Assembly: GCA_016285885.1 (NCBI GenBank)
Contig: JAEERP010000004.1
Coordinates: 1 to 64,000, forward strand
Length of the DNA: 64,000 nt
Reading direction: 5' to 3'
DNA from: Paludibacteraceae bacterium
GTDB taxonomy: Bacteria > Bacteroidota > Bacteroidia > Bacteroidales > Paludibacteraceae
The notes under the pieces were generated by a model. That model was given only the letters and a program-made list of their open reading frames with translations, ran no database searches and was not told where the DNA came from. Below are positions 8,101-15,141 of the stretch, piece by piece. How positions within the stretch are numbered: position 1 is the first letter of the stretch; every line of letters begins with the position of its first letter. The translations under genes were made by a program, and so were the position numbers.

Positions 8101-8664
8101 GCATTTCACCTTGCGGAGCGTTTCAATGTGGATATTATTCCTTTGCTGATCCATGGCATCGGACATTTCTTCCCCAAGAAGGAGTTCCTGTTGCGCAAGG
8201 GTAGGGTGGATGTGAAGTTCTTGCCGAGGATCTCACCGGAGCATCCTTTCCGAAAGGAGGTGAAGTCGCTGAAGAGCGCCCAGTTGACGCAACACTACTA
8301 TGAAGAAGAGTATGCGAAGTTCGCTTCTGAGCTCGAGACACCCGACTATTTCAGGGACTTGGTCTTGCATAATTATATCTACAAGGGACGTGCGGTGGAG
8401 CGCAACGCACGGCGCACATTAGAGGCGTTCGATTCCCTCTCCGCCAAGATTGCGGCATTGCCTGAGGAAGGGGAGGTGTCTCTCCGTGAGGAGGGGCAAG
8501 GAGAGTTCTCCCTGCTGGCGGCCCTGACGAAGAAACGGTTGCATATTGTGGCGGAGATGGATGACGAGAACCTGCTCGCCCTTGCCGACAATTGCGCTTC
8601 CAAACCGGCGAACCTGACCTATCGGTTGAAAGCAGGGGAGAGCCAATTGTCGTCACACACCTAA
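5146..8664 (+). CDS. MMPL/RND-type exporter fused to a PlsC-like acyltransferase
   Basis: 1172 residues. Residues 1-820 are an RND-superfamily MMPL exporter: an N-terminal membrane helix (about 13-35), a large periplasmic loop, a bundle of helices (about 275-420), a second loop and a second bundle (about 660-820) that includes GQGDDYTIFV. After two more hydrophobic segments comes an acyltransferase domain of the PlsC (1-acylglycerol-3-phosphate acyltransferase) type, with NHQSHLD (the HX4D motif, near residue 902) and FPEGTRS (near 970). Separate MMPL and acyltransferase genes occur in aryl-polyene/flexirubin clusters; here both are in one chain and no other cluster genes are adjacent. By inference it acylates and exports a lipid or acyl product at the inner membrane. 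Its end overlaps the convergent ATPase gene by 12 bases. Confidence 0.8.
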   Translation: MRGFVERVFLYFRRHRLVFGASLCAVVGLLAVAVCHVRFSEDIGKFLPKDARNERADRAFRLFSTSNRVMVYVSMADSTPADFPLLEQAAAEFSEALRSADSSVYTSDVFLKADPERVLETMDFVLANLPYYLEPEDYKRIDSVWSDSALARVMLADRNQLMSPMGGFAQEIVLRDPLHLSSPVLNKLNALRPSEGENMRNGYLLDKEGRAIMVPVSSSLPSSETQKNKQWIASIGEAARSVMDKYEGRVNVSYIGPAVISVGNADQIKRDTIWSTVIALSLIVILLILFYRDVRAILLILFSIAFGSLFGLAFMALLKEDVSVIAIGIGSVIVGIAVNYPLHFLAHLKEGHTRQEAMRDIVDPLVTGNITTVGAFLSLLFIRSEAMRDMGLFAALLLVGTILFVLFVLPHFFADKLFKGRTGGKLMFGKIANVQFEKNKVAVCLIVLLTFPLLYFSTKTQFETDMNAINYMTPDQRVRMAKLTSETESGLSKSFCVAEGGTMDEALRRYESVWGSMDSLLSAGTISKVTGISLFLPSKEMQERRATVWNDYWANHPMASDMIRKQAVAAGFATEAFDPFLTMVGKRYGVAEEDHFEPILRSLAKNYVMEDDGRWYVYSIMEHEQDASEVIAASLAGRDESLSFFDGRSMLNKLVDTLSSDFNNVLFLCGFIVFLFLLISFGRSELALLAFVPLTVGWVWILGLMGLLDMRFNIVNIILATFIFGQGDDYTIFVTEGLMHEYAYGKKVLASYKNSVMLSALIMFIGIGTLIIAKHPAMRSLAEVTIVGMFTVILMAYFFPPLIFNWLTKSKGKNRLMPITLKNLLLTIGCFAVFFVGTIYMSLLGFFVLTIGGKTESHKAFYHRRLCGIFRVLVKLMPGVECHVHNPQGETLDRPGIIVCNHQSHLDLLYTLILSPKIVCLTNKWVWNCPFYGWIIRYAEFLPVSDGLEQHEEELKAAIDRGYSILIFPEGTRSEDCSILRFHKGAFHLAERFNVDIIPLLIHGIGHFFPKKEFLLRKGRVDVKFLPRISPEHPFRKEVKSLKSAQLTQHYYEEEYAKFASELETPDYFRDLVLHNYIYKGRAVERNARRTLEAFDSLSAKIAALPEEGEVSLREEGQGEFSLLAALTKKRLHIVAEMDDENLLALADNCASKPANLTYRLKAGESQLSSHT

Positions 8665-9867
8665 GCCTTCGGTAAGGAAGCGGCGAAGGTGAAGATGAAT
8701 GATGCCGTTGTCGTCGTTGCGGCTTACGAGAGGTGTCATTGAAATGACGAATTTAGGGTAGTTATCATTTATTTTCCTTAAATTCCCAAACTCGCGTTCT
8801 CTGGTTTCATCGTTGGTGATTAGGTACGAAGCCTGTACATAAATGCGTTGACCTAATGGCTTTGTGCAGACGAAATCGATTTCACCCACTTGTAATTGTC
8901 CGATGAATACATGATATCCAAGTCGTAGAAGATGTAGGTAGACCACATTCTCTATCACTTTTTCGATATCGCCTTCTCTGGTGCCCCCCACAATCATGTT
9001 TCGTAGTCCGACATCACCAAAGAAGGTTTTCCGGTTGCTCTCGAAGATTCGTCGTCCATGTATATCATATCGGTTCACCATGTCAATCAAGTAAGCTTCC
9101 GCATAATATTCGGCGTAGTCCAGAATGACATTAGTCGAAATGGGTTGCTGTTGTGACTTCATGTATTTACTAATGCTTGTCGCCGAATTGATTTTACCAA
9201 CTGTATCTGCCAGAAAAGTGATGAATCTCTTCATGAATGTTATATTGCGGATATTGTGTCGTTCCACGACGTCTTTCAACATTACCGTGTCGAACACGCT
9301 GTGAAGATATTCCCAAACATGTTCTTCCTCTCCGAGCCCAATGAGTCGAAGCCCTGGAAGACCTCCGTAATTCAAGTAGGTAAGCAGGCTGTCTTCGTTG
9401 TCGTTTAATCTGTGGAACCGCAAAAACTCCAGATAGCTCAGCCCTTGCACTCTGATCTCTTCATATCTGCCAGCCAGTAATGTGCTCAATTCTCCGGAAA
9501 GCATTTTTGAATTGCTTCCTGTGATGATAACGTCCGTCTCTTCCTCAGTGCGGAAACTGCGTATTACATGCTCCCAACCATCCACTTCTTGTATTTCATC
9601 CACAAGGATGAAGTTGTGTTTCCCTTTGACAAAATGTTCGTCAATGTAATTGCCCAAATGCTCTTGGTTGGTGATGAATCCGAATTGACGTTTTTCTTTG
9701 TCGATGTAGATGATATTGGTGTTTTCGTCTTGTTGATGTCGAAGCACAAAATCTTTCAATACATAGCTCTTGCCCACACGTCTTTGCCCTGTGAGCACAA
9801 TGATGACTTCTTTCCCTAACCAAGAATCAACCTTGTTGGCATAATATTCACGTGTTATTATTTCCAT
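8653..9867 (-). CDS. AAA-type ATPase of the DUF4143 family
   Basis: 404 residues. Near the N-terminus is a Walker A motif (GQRRVGKSY), followed by a Walker B-like FILVDEIQEV and a GSNSKML sensor-like segment. The C-terminal half (EIDFVCTK, YVQASY) matches the nuclease-like DUF4143 domain usually found in this family, which is common as single genes in Bacteroidales. The cellular role is not established. The start at 9867 places the ATG directly against a TTGTCTATAG sequence that is repeated upstream in inverted forms (see 9867-9960). It is convergent with the MMPL/PlsC gene. Confidence 0.8.
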   Translation of the reverse strand: MEIITREYYANKVDSWLGKEVIIVLTGQRRVGKSYVLKDFVLRHQQDENTNIIYIDKEKRQFGFITNQEHLGNYIDEHFVKGKHNFILVDEIQEVDGWEHVIRSFRTEEETDVIITGSNSKMLSGELSTLLAGRYEEIRVQGLSYLEFLRFHRLNDNEDSLLTYLNYGGLPGLRLIGLGEEEHVWEYLHSVFDTVMLKDVVERHNIRNITFMKRFITFLADTVGKINSATSISKYMKSQQQPISTNVILDYAEYYAEAYLIDMVNRYDIHGRRIFESNRKTFFGDVGLRNMIVGGTREGDIEKVIENVVYLHLLRLGYHVFIGQLQVGEIDFVCTKPLGQRIYVQASYLITNDETREREFGNLRKINDNYPKFVISMTPLVSRNDDNGIIHLHLRRFLTEGLGV

Positions 9868-9960
9868 TGTCTATAGATTATGAATTATGCAAATGTAATG
9901 TTTTTGTTGTTTATAGACAATAAAAATAGCAACTTTTCTTTTCCGTTGTCTATGGACAAT
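9867..9960 (-). promoter_or_regulatory. Repeated TTGTC-N4-GACAA palindromes upstream of the ATPase gene
   Basis: Three related sites lie in the 95 bases before the ATPase start: TTGTCTATAG at 9867-9876 (half site), TTGTTTATAGACAA at 9907-9920 and TTGTCTATGGACAA at 9946-9959. The last two are near-perfect palindromes with a four-base centre. Such spacing suggests operator sites for a dimeric regulator, possibly controlling the ATPase gene. No regulator is identified. Confidence 0.45.
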
Positions 9961-10103
9961 GGTGGTTGTGTTGTCGAGTAAGGTTCCTTGCCGAAATGTA
10001 TAGGTGCAAAAACGAATGCTTCACCTCCCTATGTAGTCCGATTTATATCATAACGTTTATTTAGTTGCAAATCATTCATCTTTGAACTTTAAATTACATA
10101 AAA

Positions 10104-10280
10104 ATGGTATACGGTTACATCAGAGTCAGCAGCGACAAGCAGACGGTGGAGAACCAGCGATTTGGAATCAACAACTTTTGAGAGAGGGAATACCTGCACA
10201 TTGACGGTTGGATTGAAGAAACCATCTCTGCACAAAAACGTACAGCAAGCGACAATTGGATGTATTCCCGATTCATGTAA
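10104..10280 (+). pseudogene. Serine recombinase (resolvase/invertase) N-terminal relic
   Basis: The translation from the ATG begins MVYGYIRVSSDKQTVENQRF, the N-terminal signature of serine recombinases with the catalytic serine in YIRVSS. It is interrupted by an in-frame TGA about 25 codons in, and the same frame then continues with a recognisable segment (YLHIDGWIEETISA) until a TAA at 10278. The catalytic and DNA-binding remainder is missing. It resembles the start of Bacteroides DNA invertases that flip promoters. No intact inverted repeats or invertible segment were seen next to it. Confidence 0.75.
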
Positions 10281-10333
10281 ACTCCTTTGAAATGAACGTT
10301 TTATGATTTTTGTTAAAGAATTTTCGTGAAACA

Positions 10334-10365
10334 TTTGGCGGGATAGGAAATAAGCATTAACTTTG
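10334..10365 (+). promoter_or_regulatory. Bacteroidetes-type promoter of tRNA-Cys
   Basis: TTTG at 10334-10337 and TAACTTTG at 10358-10365, separated by 20 bases, match the TTTG/TAnnTTTG pattern of the primary sigma factor of Bacteroidetes. The tRNA starts 24 bases further on. Confidence 0.7.
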
Positions 10366-10388
10366 CACCCGTCAAAAACAAAAAATAA

Positions 10389-10459
10389 GGTTCCTTGGCC
10401 GAGTGGTTAGGTACCGGTCTGCAAAACCGTTTACAGCAGTTCGAATCTGCTAGGAACCT
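10389..10459 (+). tRNA. tRNA-Cys (GCA)
   Basis: 71 bases without encoded CCA. Acceptor arms GGTTCCT (10389-10395) and AGGAACC (10452-10458) pair perfectly. The anticodon loop CTGCAAA is closed by CGGT/ACCG and gives anticodon GCA. The T arm contains GTTCGAATC. A promoter precedes it and a terminator follows. Confidence 0.95.
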
Positions 10460-10463
10460 CAAT

Positions 10464-10505
10464 ACAAGCGAAATCTTTATGGTTTCGCTTGTTTCGTTTT
10501 TGTAC
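10464..10505 (+). terminator. Terminator after tRNA-Cys
   Basis: ACAAGCGAAA (10464-10473) pairs with TTTCGCTTGT (10483-10492) and is followed by a T-rich stretch. Confidence 0.8.
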
Positions 10506-10638
10506 TCCGTTATTATAAAATCTCCCTCCTAAAAATGGATAAATTACATCCGTAAGTTCAAAAAACATACGTTCTTCTTCCCCCAACCTGTCACATGTGG
10601 ATGTTTTATGCTAATTTCGCGGCAGATTTAATGCTTGA

Positions 10639-12948
10639 ATGGATATGTTTGAGAAAAACCCCTTGATGACGCGCTGTCGCTTCCGTAAGGTTTGTGTTCG
10701 CCTGCTGTGCATGATGACGCTCCTCTTCCCTTCGTATGTTTCCGCAGAGGAAAAGATGGAGGAGAACCTGGAGGAGATAGAGGTCTTGGTGGATATCGAT
10801 ATCAAGTATAGGGAGAAGTGGGTGGAGGAGTTGCCCGTTTCGTCCAGCACTTTCACGATGTCGAATCTGGAGTCCGGCGTGGTCTTCTCCTCCAAGGATA
10901 TCGCTACGTTCGTTCCGAATTTTCACCTGCCGGACTATGGTTCGCAGATTACCTCCTCCATCTACGTGCGCGGATTCGGTACACGGATCGAGCAGCCGGT
11001 GGTGGGTATGATCGTGGACAATGTGCCGATCCTCAACAAGAACGCTTTCGACATGGACCTTTTCGACCTCCAACGGGTGGAGTTCCTCCGCGGTCCGCAG
11101 GGCACGCTCTATGGTCGCAACACCATGTGCGGTCTGATGAATATCCACACCCTTTCCCCTTTCGCCTGCCAAGGCACACGTTTGTCCGCTGACTATTCCA
11201 CGGGCAATACGGCCCGGCTGAAAGCCTCCCTGTACCGTAAGCCTACGGATAAGTTCTCCTTCTCTATCGCAGCGAATGCCCAGCACACGGACGGACTCTT
11301 CATGAACACGTATAAGGATGAGCTGTGCGACCCATCCAATAGCCTTTCCCTGCGCAATCGGCTGATGTGGAGGCCCTACTTTTCCCTCTCTCTTGAGAAC
11401 AACCTATCCTTGGGGGTGCTGAAACAGGGCGGATATGCTTATGCGAAGGTCGAGGGCGACGACCGCCTCCCCGTCAGCTATAACGATGAGTGCAGCTACG
11501 AACGGTTCAACTTGAGTGACGGTTTCGTGCTTTCCCACAAGGGAGAACGTATGACGTTCTCTTCCGTCACGAGCTACCAGTTTCTGGACGATGGTATGCA
11601 CCTCGACCAGGATTTCCAACCCTCCTCCATCTTCACGTTGGAGCAACGTCAGCGGGAGCATGCGGCGACGCAGGAGGTCATCTTCCAATCCCTGCGGCAA
11701 GACAAGAAGTGGAAATGGAAGACGGGCGCCTTCGCTTTCCTGAAACATAATGACATGGCTGCCCCCGTCACGTTCAAGCGGGACGGTATCGACCAGCTGA
11801 TCCTTTCGAATGCCAATAACGGTATTCGTCACGTCTTCCCGGACGATAGATTGGACATCCTGGAGGATCAGTTTGTCGTGAACAGCGAGTTTGGTTTGCC
11901 GACGTACGGATGTGCCGCCTACCACCAGTCGGAGTTCAAGCTGCGGCGGTGGACCCTGACGATGGGGCTCCGCCTAGACTATGAGAAGGTGCGGATGACC
12001 TATGACAATGACGCGCGGTTGAATTACATCTTCACCCTCTTCATGAAAGATTACAAACCATTGGTTTCGCAGATGAACGGAGAGGCGGAGAAGACCTTCT
12101 TCGAGGTGTTGCCTAAGTTCTCCGTGCAGTATGACTGCGGAAGGAGGAACCATCTCTACGCCTACGTCGCCAAAGGCTACAAGGCGGGCGGATTCAATAC
12201 GCAGATCTTTTCGGATATCCTCCAAAATGCCCTGATGAACGATATGATGAGGGATTTGGGCGTGAGCTTCGACAATATGGGTGTGCCGGATTATGATCCC
12301 GCGAAGGCCATCTCGTATGACCCGGAGTATTGCTGGACCTATGAGTTGGGGGGACATTTCAGGGGAAGGAACATTGATTTGACAACCGACTTCGCCCTTT
12401 TCTACATCGACGCCCACGACCAACAATTGACCGTTTTCCCTGCGGGGAAGAGCACGGGACGCTTGATGACCAATGCCGGAAGAAGCCGTAGCTGCGGCGC
12501 CGAATTGTTCATGAACTACAAGGTGAAGAACCTGGACCTGACGGGCTCCTATGGCTATACCAACGCCCGGTTCGTCGATTACAACGATGGAAATCATCGC
12601 TACGATGGTAATTATGTCCCATTTTCTCCCCTGAATACCGTATCTTTGCAGGCCCTTTATACGTTCTATTTGAACAAGAGACTGATCGATCAGTTGGTGG
12701 CTTGCGCGGATTGGCATGGCGCCGGGAAGATATATTGGGACGAGGCGAATGAGGTCTCCCAAAAATTCTACTCACAGTTCGGTCTCTCCCTCGCACTGAA
12801 GAAGAAGCGTTTCACGCTGAAAGGATGGTGCAAGAACCTAGGGGATGCACGGTATGACACCTTCTACTTCGTCTCCATGGGCAACCGCTTCTGCCAGGTC
12901 GGCAAGCCGAGGAGGGTGGGGGTCTCTCTCTGTTATGAACTGAAATGA
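10639..12948 (+). CDS. TonB-dependent outer-membrane receptor
   Basis: 769 residues. A signal peptide is best read from an internal Met at residue 10 (hydrophobic VRLLCMMTLLFPSYVSA), so 10666 may be the true start. The plug domain runs from about 50 to 165, with SSIYVRGFGTRI, DNVPI and the typical RVEFLRGPQGTLYGRNT segment. The remainder is a beta-barrel with a KGYKAGGFN segment often seen in siderophore- or vitamin-type receptors. There is no SusD gene next to it and no N-terminal carboxypeptidase-like domain, so it is not a SusC. The ligand cannot be told. The lipoprotein gene 47 bases downstream may be co-transcribed. Confidence 0.85.
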   Translation: MDMFEKNPLMTRCRFRKVCVRLLCMMTLLFPSYVSAEEKMEENLEEIEVLVDIDIKYREKWVEELPVSSSTFTMSNLESGVVFSSKDIATFVPNFHLPDYGSQITSSIYVRGFGTRIEQPVVGMIVDNVPILNKNAFDMDLFDLQRVEFLRGPQGTLYGRNTMCGLMNIHTLSPFACQGTRLSADYSTGNTARLKASLYRKPTDKFSFSIAANAQHTDGLFMNTYKDELCDPSNSLSLRNRLMWRPYFSLSLENNLSLGVLKQGGYAYAKVEGDDRLPVSYNDECSYERFNLSDGFVLSHKGERMTFSSVTSYQFLDDGMHLDQDFQPSSIFTLEQRQREHAATQEVIFQSLRQDKKWKWKTGAFAFLKHNDMAAPVTFKRDGIDQLILSNANNGIRHVFPDDRLDILEDQFVVNSEFGLPTYGCAAYHQSEFKLRRWTLTMGLRLDYEKVRMTYDNDARLNYIFTLFMKDYKPLVSQMNGEAEKTFFEVLPKFSVQYDCGRRNHLYAYVAKGYKAGGFNTQIFSDILQNALMNDMMRDLGVSFDNMGVPDYDPAKAISYDPEYCWTYELGGHFRGRNIDLTTDFALFYIDAHDQQLTVFPAGKSTGRLMTNAGRSRSCGAELFMNYKVKNLDLTGSYGYTNARFVDYNDGNHRYDGNYVPFSPLNTVSLQALYTFYLNKRLIDQLVACADWHGAGKIYWDEANEVSQKFYSQFGLSLALKKKRFTLKGWCKNLGDARYDTFYFVSMGNRFCQVGKPRRVGVSLCYELK

Positions 12949-12995
12949 TAGGTTGAGTGTTATTTTAATTGTTTGATATATAATAGTTTGTGAAA

Positions 12996-13505
12996 ATGAA
13001 AAAGAGATTTTTTATCTTGTCAGTGATCGGATTGTTGTCGCTGGGTTTCGCTGCGTGTGGTAGCGATGATGAGGAAGAGGAAAATGGAAATAATCAAAAC
13101 AACGTTGTTCAAAACGGTGAAGATCCTTTCTTTTCCACCTCATATCTCGGTAAGATGCAGGTGGGTGCTGGCGAGTCCTCTTTCGTGAACGACTCCGCCG
13201 TGTGCGCTTACTCTGTTGAGGGGAAGGCCCTAGTGTTGTTGAACGCTAAATTGATGACGGGCATGCCAACCCTCGATACCATCAGGATGGATGGTGTTTC
13301 TTTCACGGAGAAATCGGTGGCTGATGTCACTTTCGCTGGAGAAAACATTGTTCCTACATGGAAGGGTAAACCTTTCGAGCAATATACGTTGACGTCGCTG
13401 CAGGGTTATGCTAAGAACGACTCCCTTGTCTTCTCATGTATGATGGGACAATTCCCGGTTGAATTTGCAGGCAAGTTGATTCAGACTGATATAATGACTC
13501 GGTAA
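12996..13505 (+). CDS. Lipoprotein, possibly calycin-like
   Basis: 169 residues from the ATG at 12996; a GTG two codons earlier is possible but less likely. The signal FILSVIGLLSLGFAAC ends in a lipobox (GFAAC), followed by a very acidic/Asn-rich linker (GSDDEEEENGN). The body is rich in beta-type sequence and resembles the calycin-like lipoproteins of Bacteroidales, but this is a weak match by eye. It follows the TonB receptor closely and precedes a terminator, so the two probably form an operon. Confidence 0.6.
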   Translation: MKKRFFILSVIGLLSLGFAACGSDDEEEENGNNQNNVVQNGEDPFFSTSYLGKMQVGAGESSFVNDSAVCAYSVEGKALVLLNAKLMTGMPTLDTIRMDGVSFTEKSVADVTFAGENIVPTWKGKPFEQYTLTSLQGYAKNDSLVFSCMMGQFPVEFAGKLIQTDIMTR

Positions 13506-13544
13506 CTTTATGCGGGAAGGAGTGGTCCTTCTCTATCATCTTTT

Positions 13545-13582
13545 ATGCCCGATGTGCGTTTCCCCGTGCATCGGGCGTTTCC
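13545..13582 (+). terminator. Terminator after the receptor/lipoprotein pair
   Basis: GCCCGATG and CATCGGGC arms enclose a loop of about 13 bases and are followed by a T-rich run (GTTTCCTTTT). The rest of the 330-base gap before the M23 gene is AT-rich and holds only a candidate promoter. Confidence 0.75.
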
Positions 13583-13736
13583 TTTTGTGGATTGTTATGT
13601 GTGTTTTCCTGCCCCGTTATTTATTAAAAAAAGTAAAATTGCCTTAAATATGCAAAAAAATGCCCCTCGTACAGCGCTTAAAGCGGGGTTATTATCGAAA
13701 ACATTATATCTTCGCGGTGGCGGATGGGGGCTTCGC

Positions 13737-13769
13737 TTATGCACATAGTGTGTTCCCTTTATAACTTTG
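13737..13769 (+). promoter_or_regulatory. Candidate promoter of the M23 peptidase gene
   Basis: TAACTTTG at 13762-13769 fits the TAnnTTTG box; a weak upstream TTAT(G) lies 21 bases before it. The leader to the ATG at 13838 would be about 60 bases. Confidence 0.4.
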
Positions 13770-13837
13770 TGGGCGTATGGTCAATTTGCGCCTGGTTGTT
13801 TATTTCAAGTAATCCCCGCCTAAGGTGAAACGTGCTT

Positions 13838-14734
13838 ATGAAGAGGTTATTTTTATTGGTATTTATTTACATCCCTTTCCTTGCCGTGGCGCAAGAGGGT
13901 GAGCAGGAAACAACGTTAACATTAGACTCTTTGTTGGTGGAGGATGAGACAGCGGATGAGGATTTGCTGTCCGATTCCATCAATTCGGATTGGAATAGCG
14001 AACGCTTCGTTTTTAATGACTCTATTCCTTGCGATTCCATGTATCATGGCATCTGGGACGGTACGCGTGTGAATCCATATCAGATACCGATCGACTCGGT
14101 GCCTGACTCTTTCTTGGTGGACTGCCGTGGCTTCTATCCTCCGAACGTGAATTTGGTCACCTCCGAGTGTGGCGAGCGTTGGGGTCGTTTCCATGCGGGT
14201 ACGGATATGCGTCTCAAGGTGGGCGACACGGTGCGTGCGGCTTTCGATGGCATGGTGCGCCTGACGCGTGTGGGCATGAAGAAGAAGGGTTACGGCTACT
14301 TCATCATGATCCGTCATTACAATGGCTTGGAGACGTTGTACGGACACCTCTCCAAGGTGCTGGTGGAACCTGGACAGAAGGTGAAGGCGGGTGACGTCAT
14401 CGCCCTTGGCGGTAACACGGGACGCTCCACAGGACCTCACCTCCATTTCGAGTTCCGCTACCTCGGCAACCCTATCAACCCACGTAAGCTGTTGGAGATG
14501 AAGGAGGACAGCGTCTATGCGAAGGCGGACACCTATCTGATCGAACGTAAATCCACTTTCAGCGACTATTACGCATACCTACATTCCCCTATTCGTTACC
14601 ACAAGGTGAGACAGGGAGATAATTTGGGACGAATCGCCAGGAAGTACCATACGACGGTCGCACGCCTATGCAAGCTGAACCATATCAAGAGCACGACGCT
14701 CTTGCGCGTGGGTAGGAAGTTGCGCGTGTCGTAA
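13838..14734 (+). CDS. Secreted M23 family peptidase with C-terminal LysM
   Basis: 298 residues from the ATG at 13838 (a GTG at 13832 also opens the frame). Signal peptide LFLLVFIYIPFLAVAQ. After an acidic linker, the LytM/M23 zinc endopeptidase domain covers about 100-220, with HAGTDMRL (HxxxD), a GYFIMIRHYNGLETLYGHLS segment and HLHFE (HxH). These supply the zinc ligands, so the enzyme should be active. The final about 45 residues are a LysM domain (VRQGDNLGRIARKY...LRVGRKLRV), a peptidoglycan-binding module. Role: cell-wall hydrolysis in the periplasm, probably in division or wall turnover. Single gene with its own promoter, followed by tRNA-Lys. Confidence 0.9.
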   Translation: MKRLFLLVFIYIPFLAVAQEGEQETTLTLDSLLVEDETADEDLLSDSINSDWNSERFVFNDSIPCDSMYHGIWDGTRVNPYQIPIDSVPDSFLVDCRGFYPPNVNLVTSECGERWGRFHAGTDMRLKVGDTVRAAFDGMVRLTRVGMKKKGYGYFIMIRHYNGLETLYGHLSKVLVEPGQKVKAGDVIALGGNTGRSTGPHLHFEFRYLGNPINPRKLLEMKEDSVYAKADTYLIERKSTFSDYYAYLHSPIRYHKVRQGDNLGRIARKYHTTVARLCKLNHIKSTTLLRVGRKLRVS

Positions 14735-14844
14735 ATCACAGAAAAATAGCAAATGGTAAATCGTTAAATAGTAGATACTTGTAGGTACCATGCCCGGTAA
14801 GTGAAATTTCCGTGATGCGGACCGGTGATTTTTCGGGGAAAATA

Positions 14845-14875
14845 TTTGCAAGTACAGAAAAAAGCGGTATCTTTG
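14845..14875 (+). promoter_or_regulatory. Bacteroidetes-type promoter of tRNA-Lys
   Basis: TTTG at 14845-14848 and TATCTTTG at 14868-14875 with 19 bases between them; the tRNA begins 33 bases downstream. Confidence 0.7.
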
Positions 14876-14907
14876 CACCGCCTTTGAAAAACAAGGCGAA
14901 TGAGGGA

Positions 14908-14983
14908 GAGCTAGTAGCTCAGCTGGTAGAGCACATCCCTTTTAAGGATGGGGTCTTGGGTTCGAGCCCCAACTGGCTCACCA
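14908..14983 (+). tRNA. tRNA-Lys (TTT)
   Basis: 76 bases including an encoded CCA (14981-14983). Acceptor arms GAGCTAG and CTGGCTC pair (one T-G). The anticodon loop CTTTTAA between CATCC and GGATG gives TTT. The D-arm AGCTCAGCTGGTAGAGC and T-arm GGTTCGAGCCC are standard. Confidence 0.96.
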
Positions 14984-15016
14984 AAGCGATCAAGGTTTCT
15001 TGGTCGCTTTTTTTTG
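14983..15016 (+). terminator. Terminator after tRNA-Lys
   Basis: AAAGCGATCAAG pairs with CTTGGTCGCTTT and is followed by a run of T. The stem starts at the last base of the tRNA. Confidence 0.8.
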
Positions 15017-15141
15017 TTATTTTCCGGGCATCTATCCCTTGATGTTGCTATTCTTCTTCCCTTCTATCCGTAATTCTTCCCCTTTTGTCTCTTTTTTGTC
15101 GTTTTTTGTTCTTAAATTTGTCTCCAAAATATGGGTTTGAC

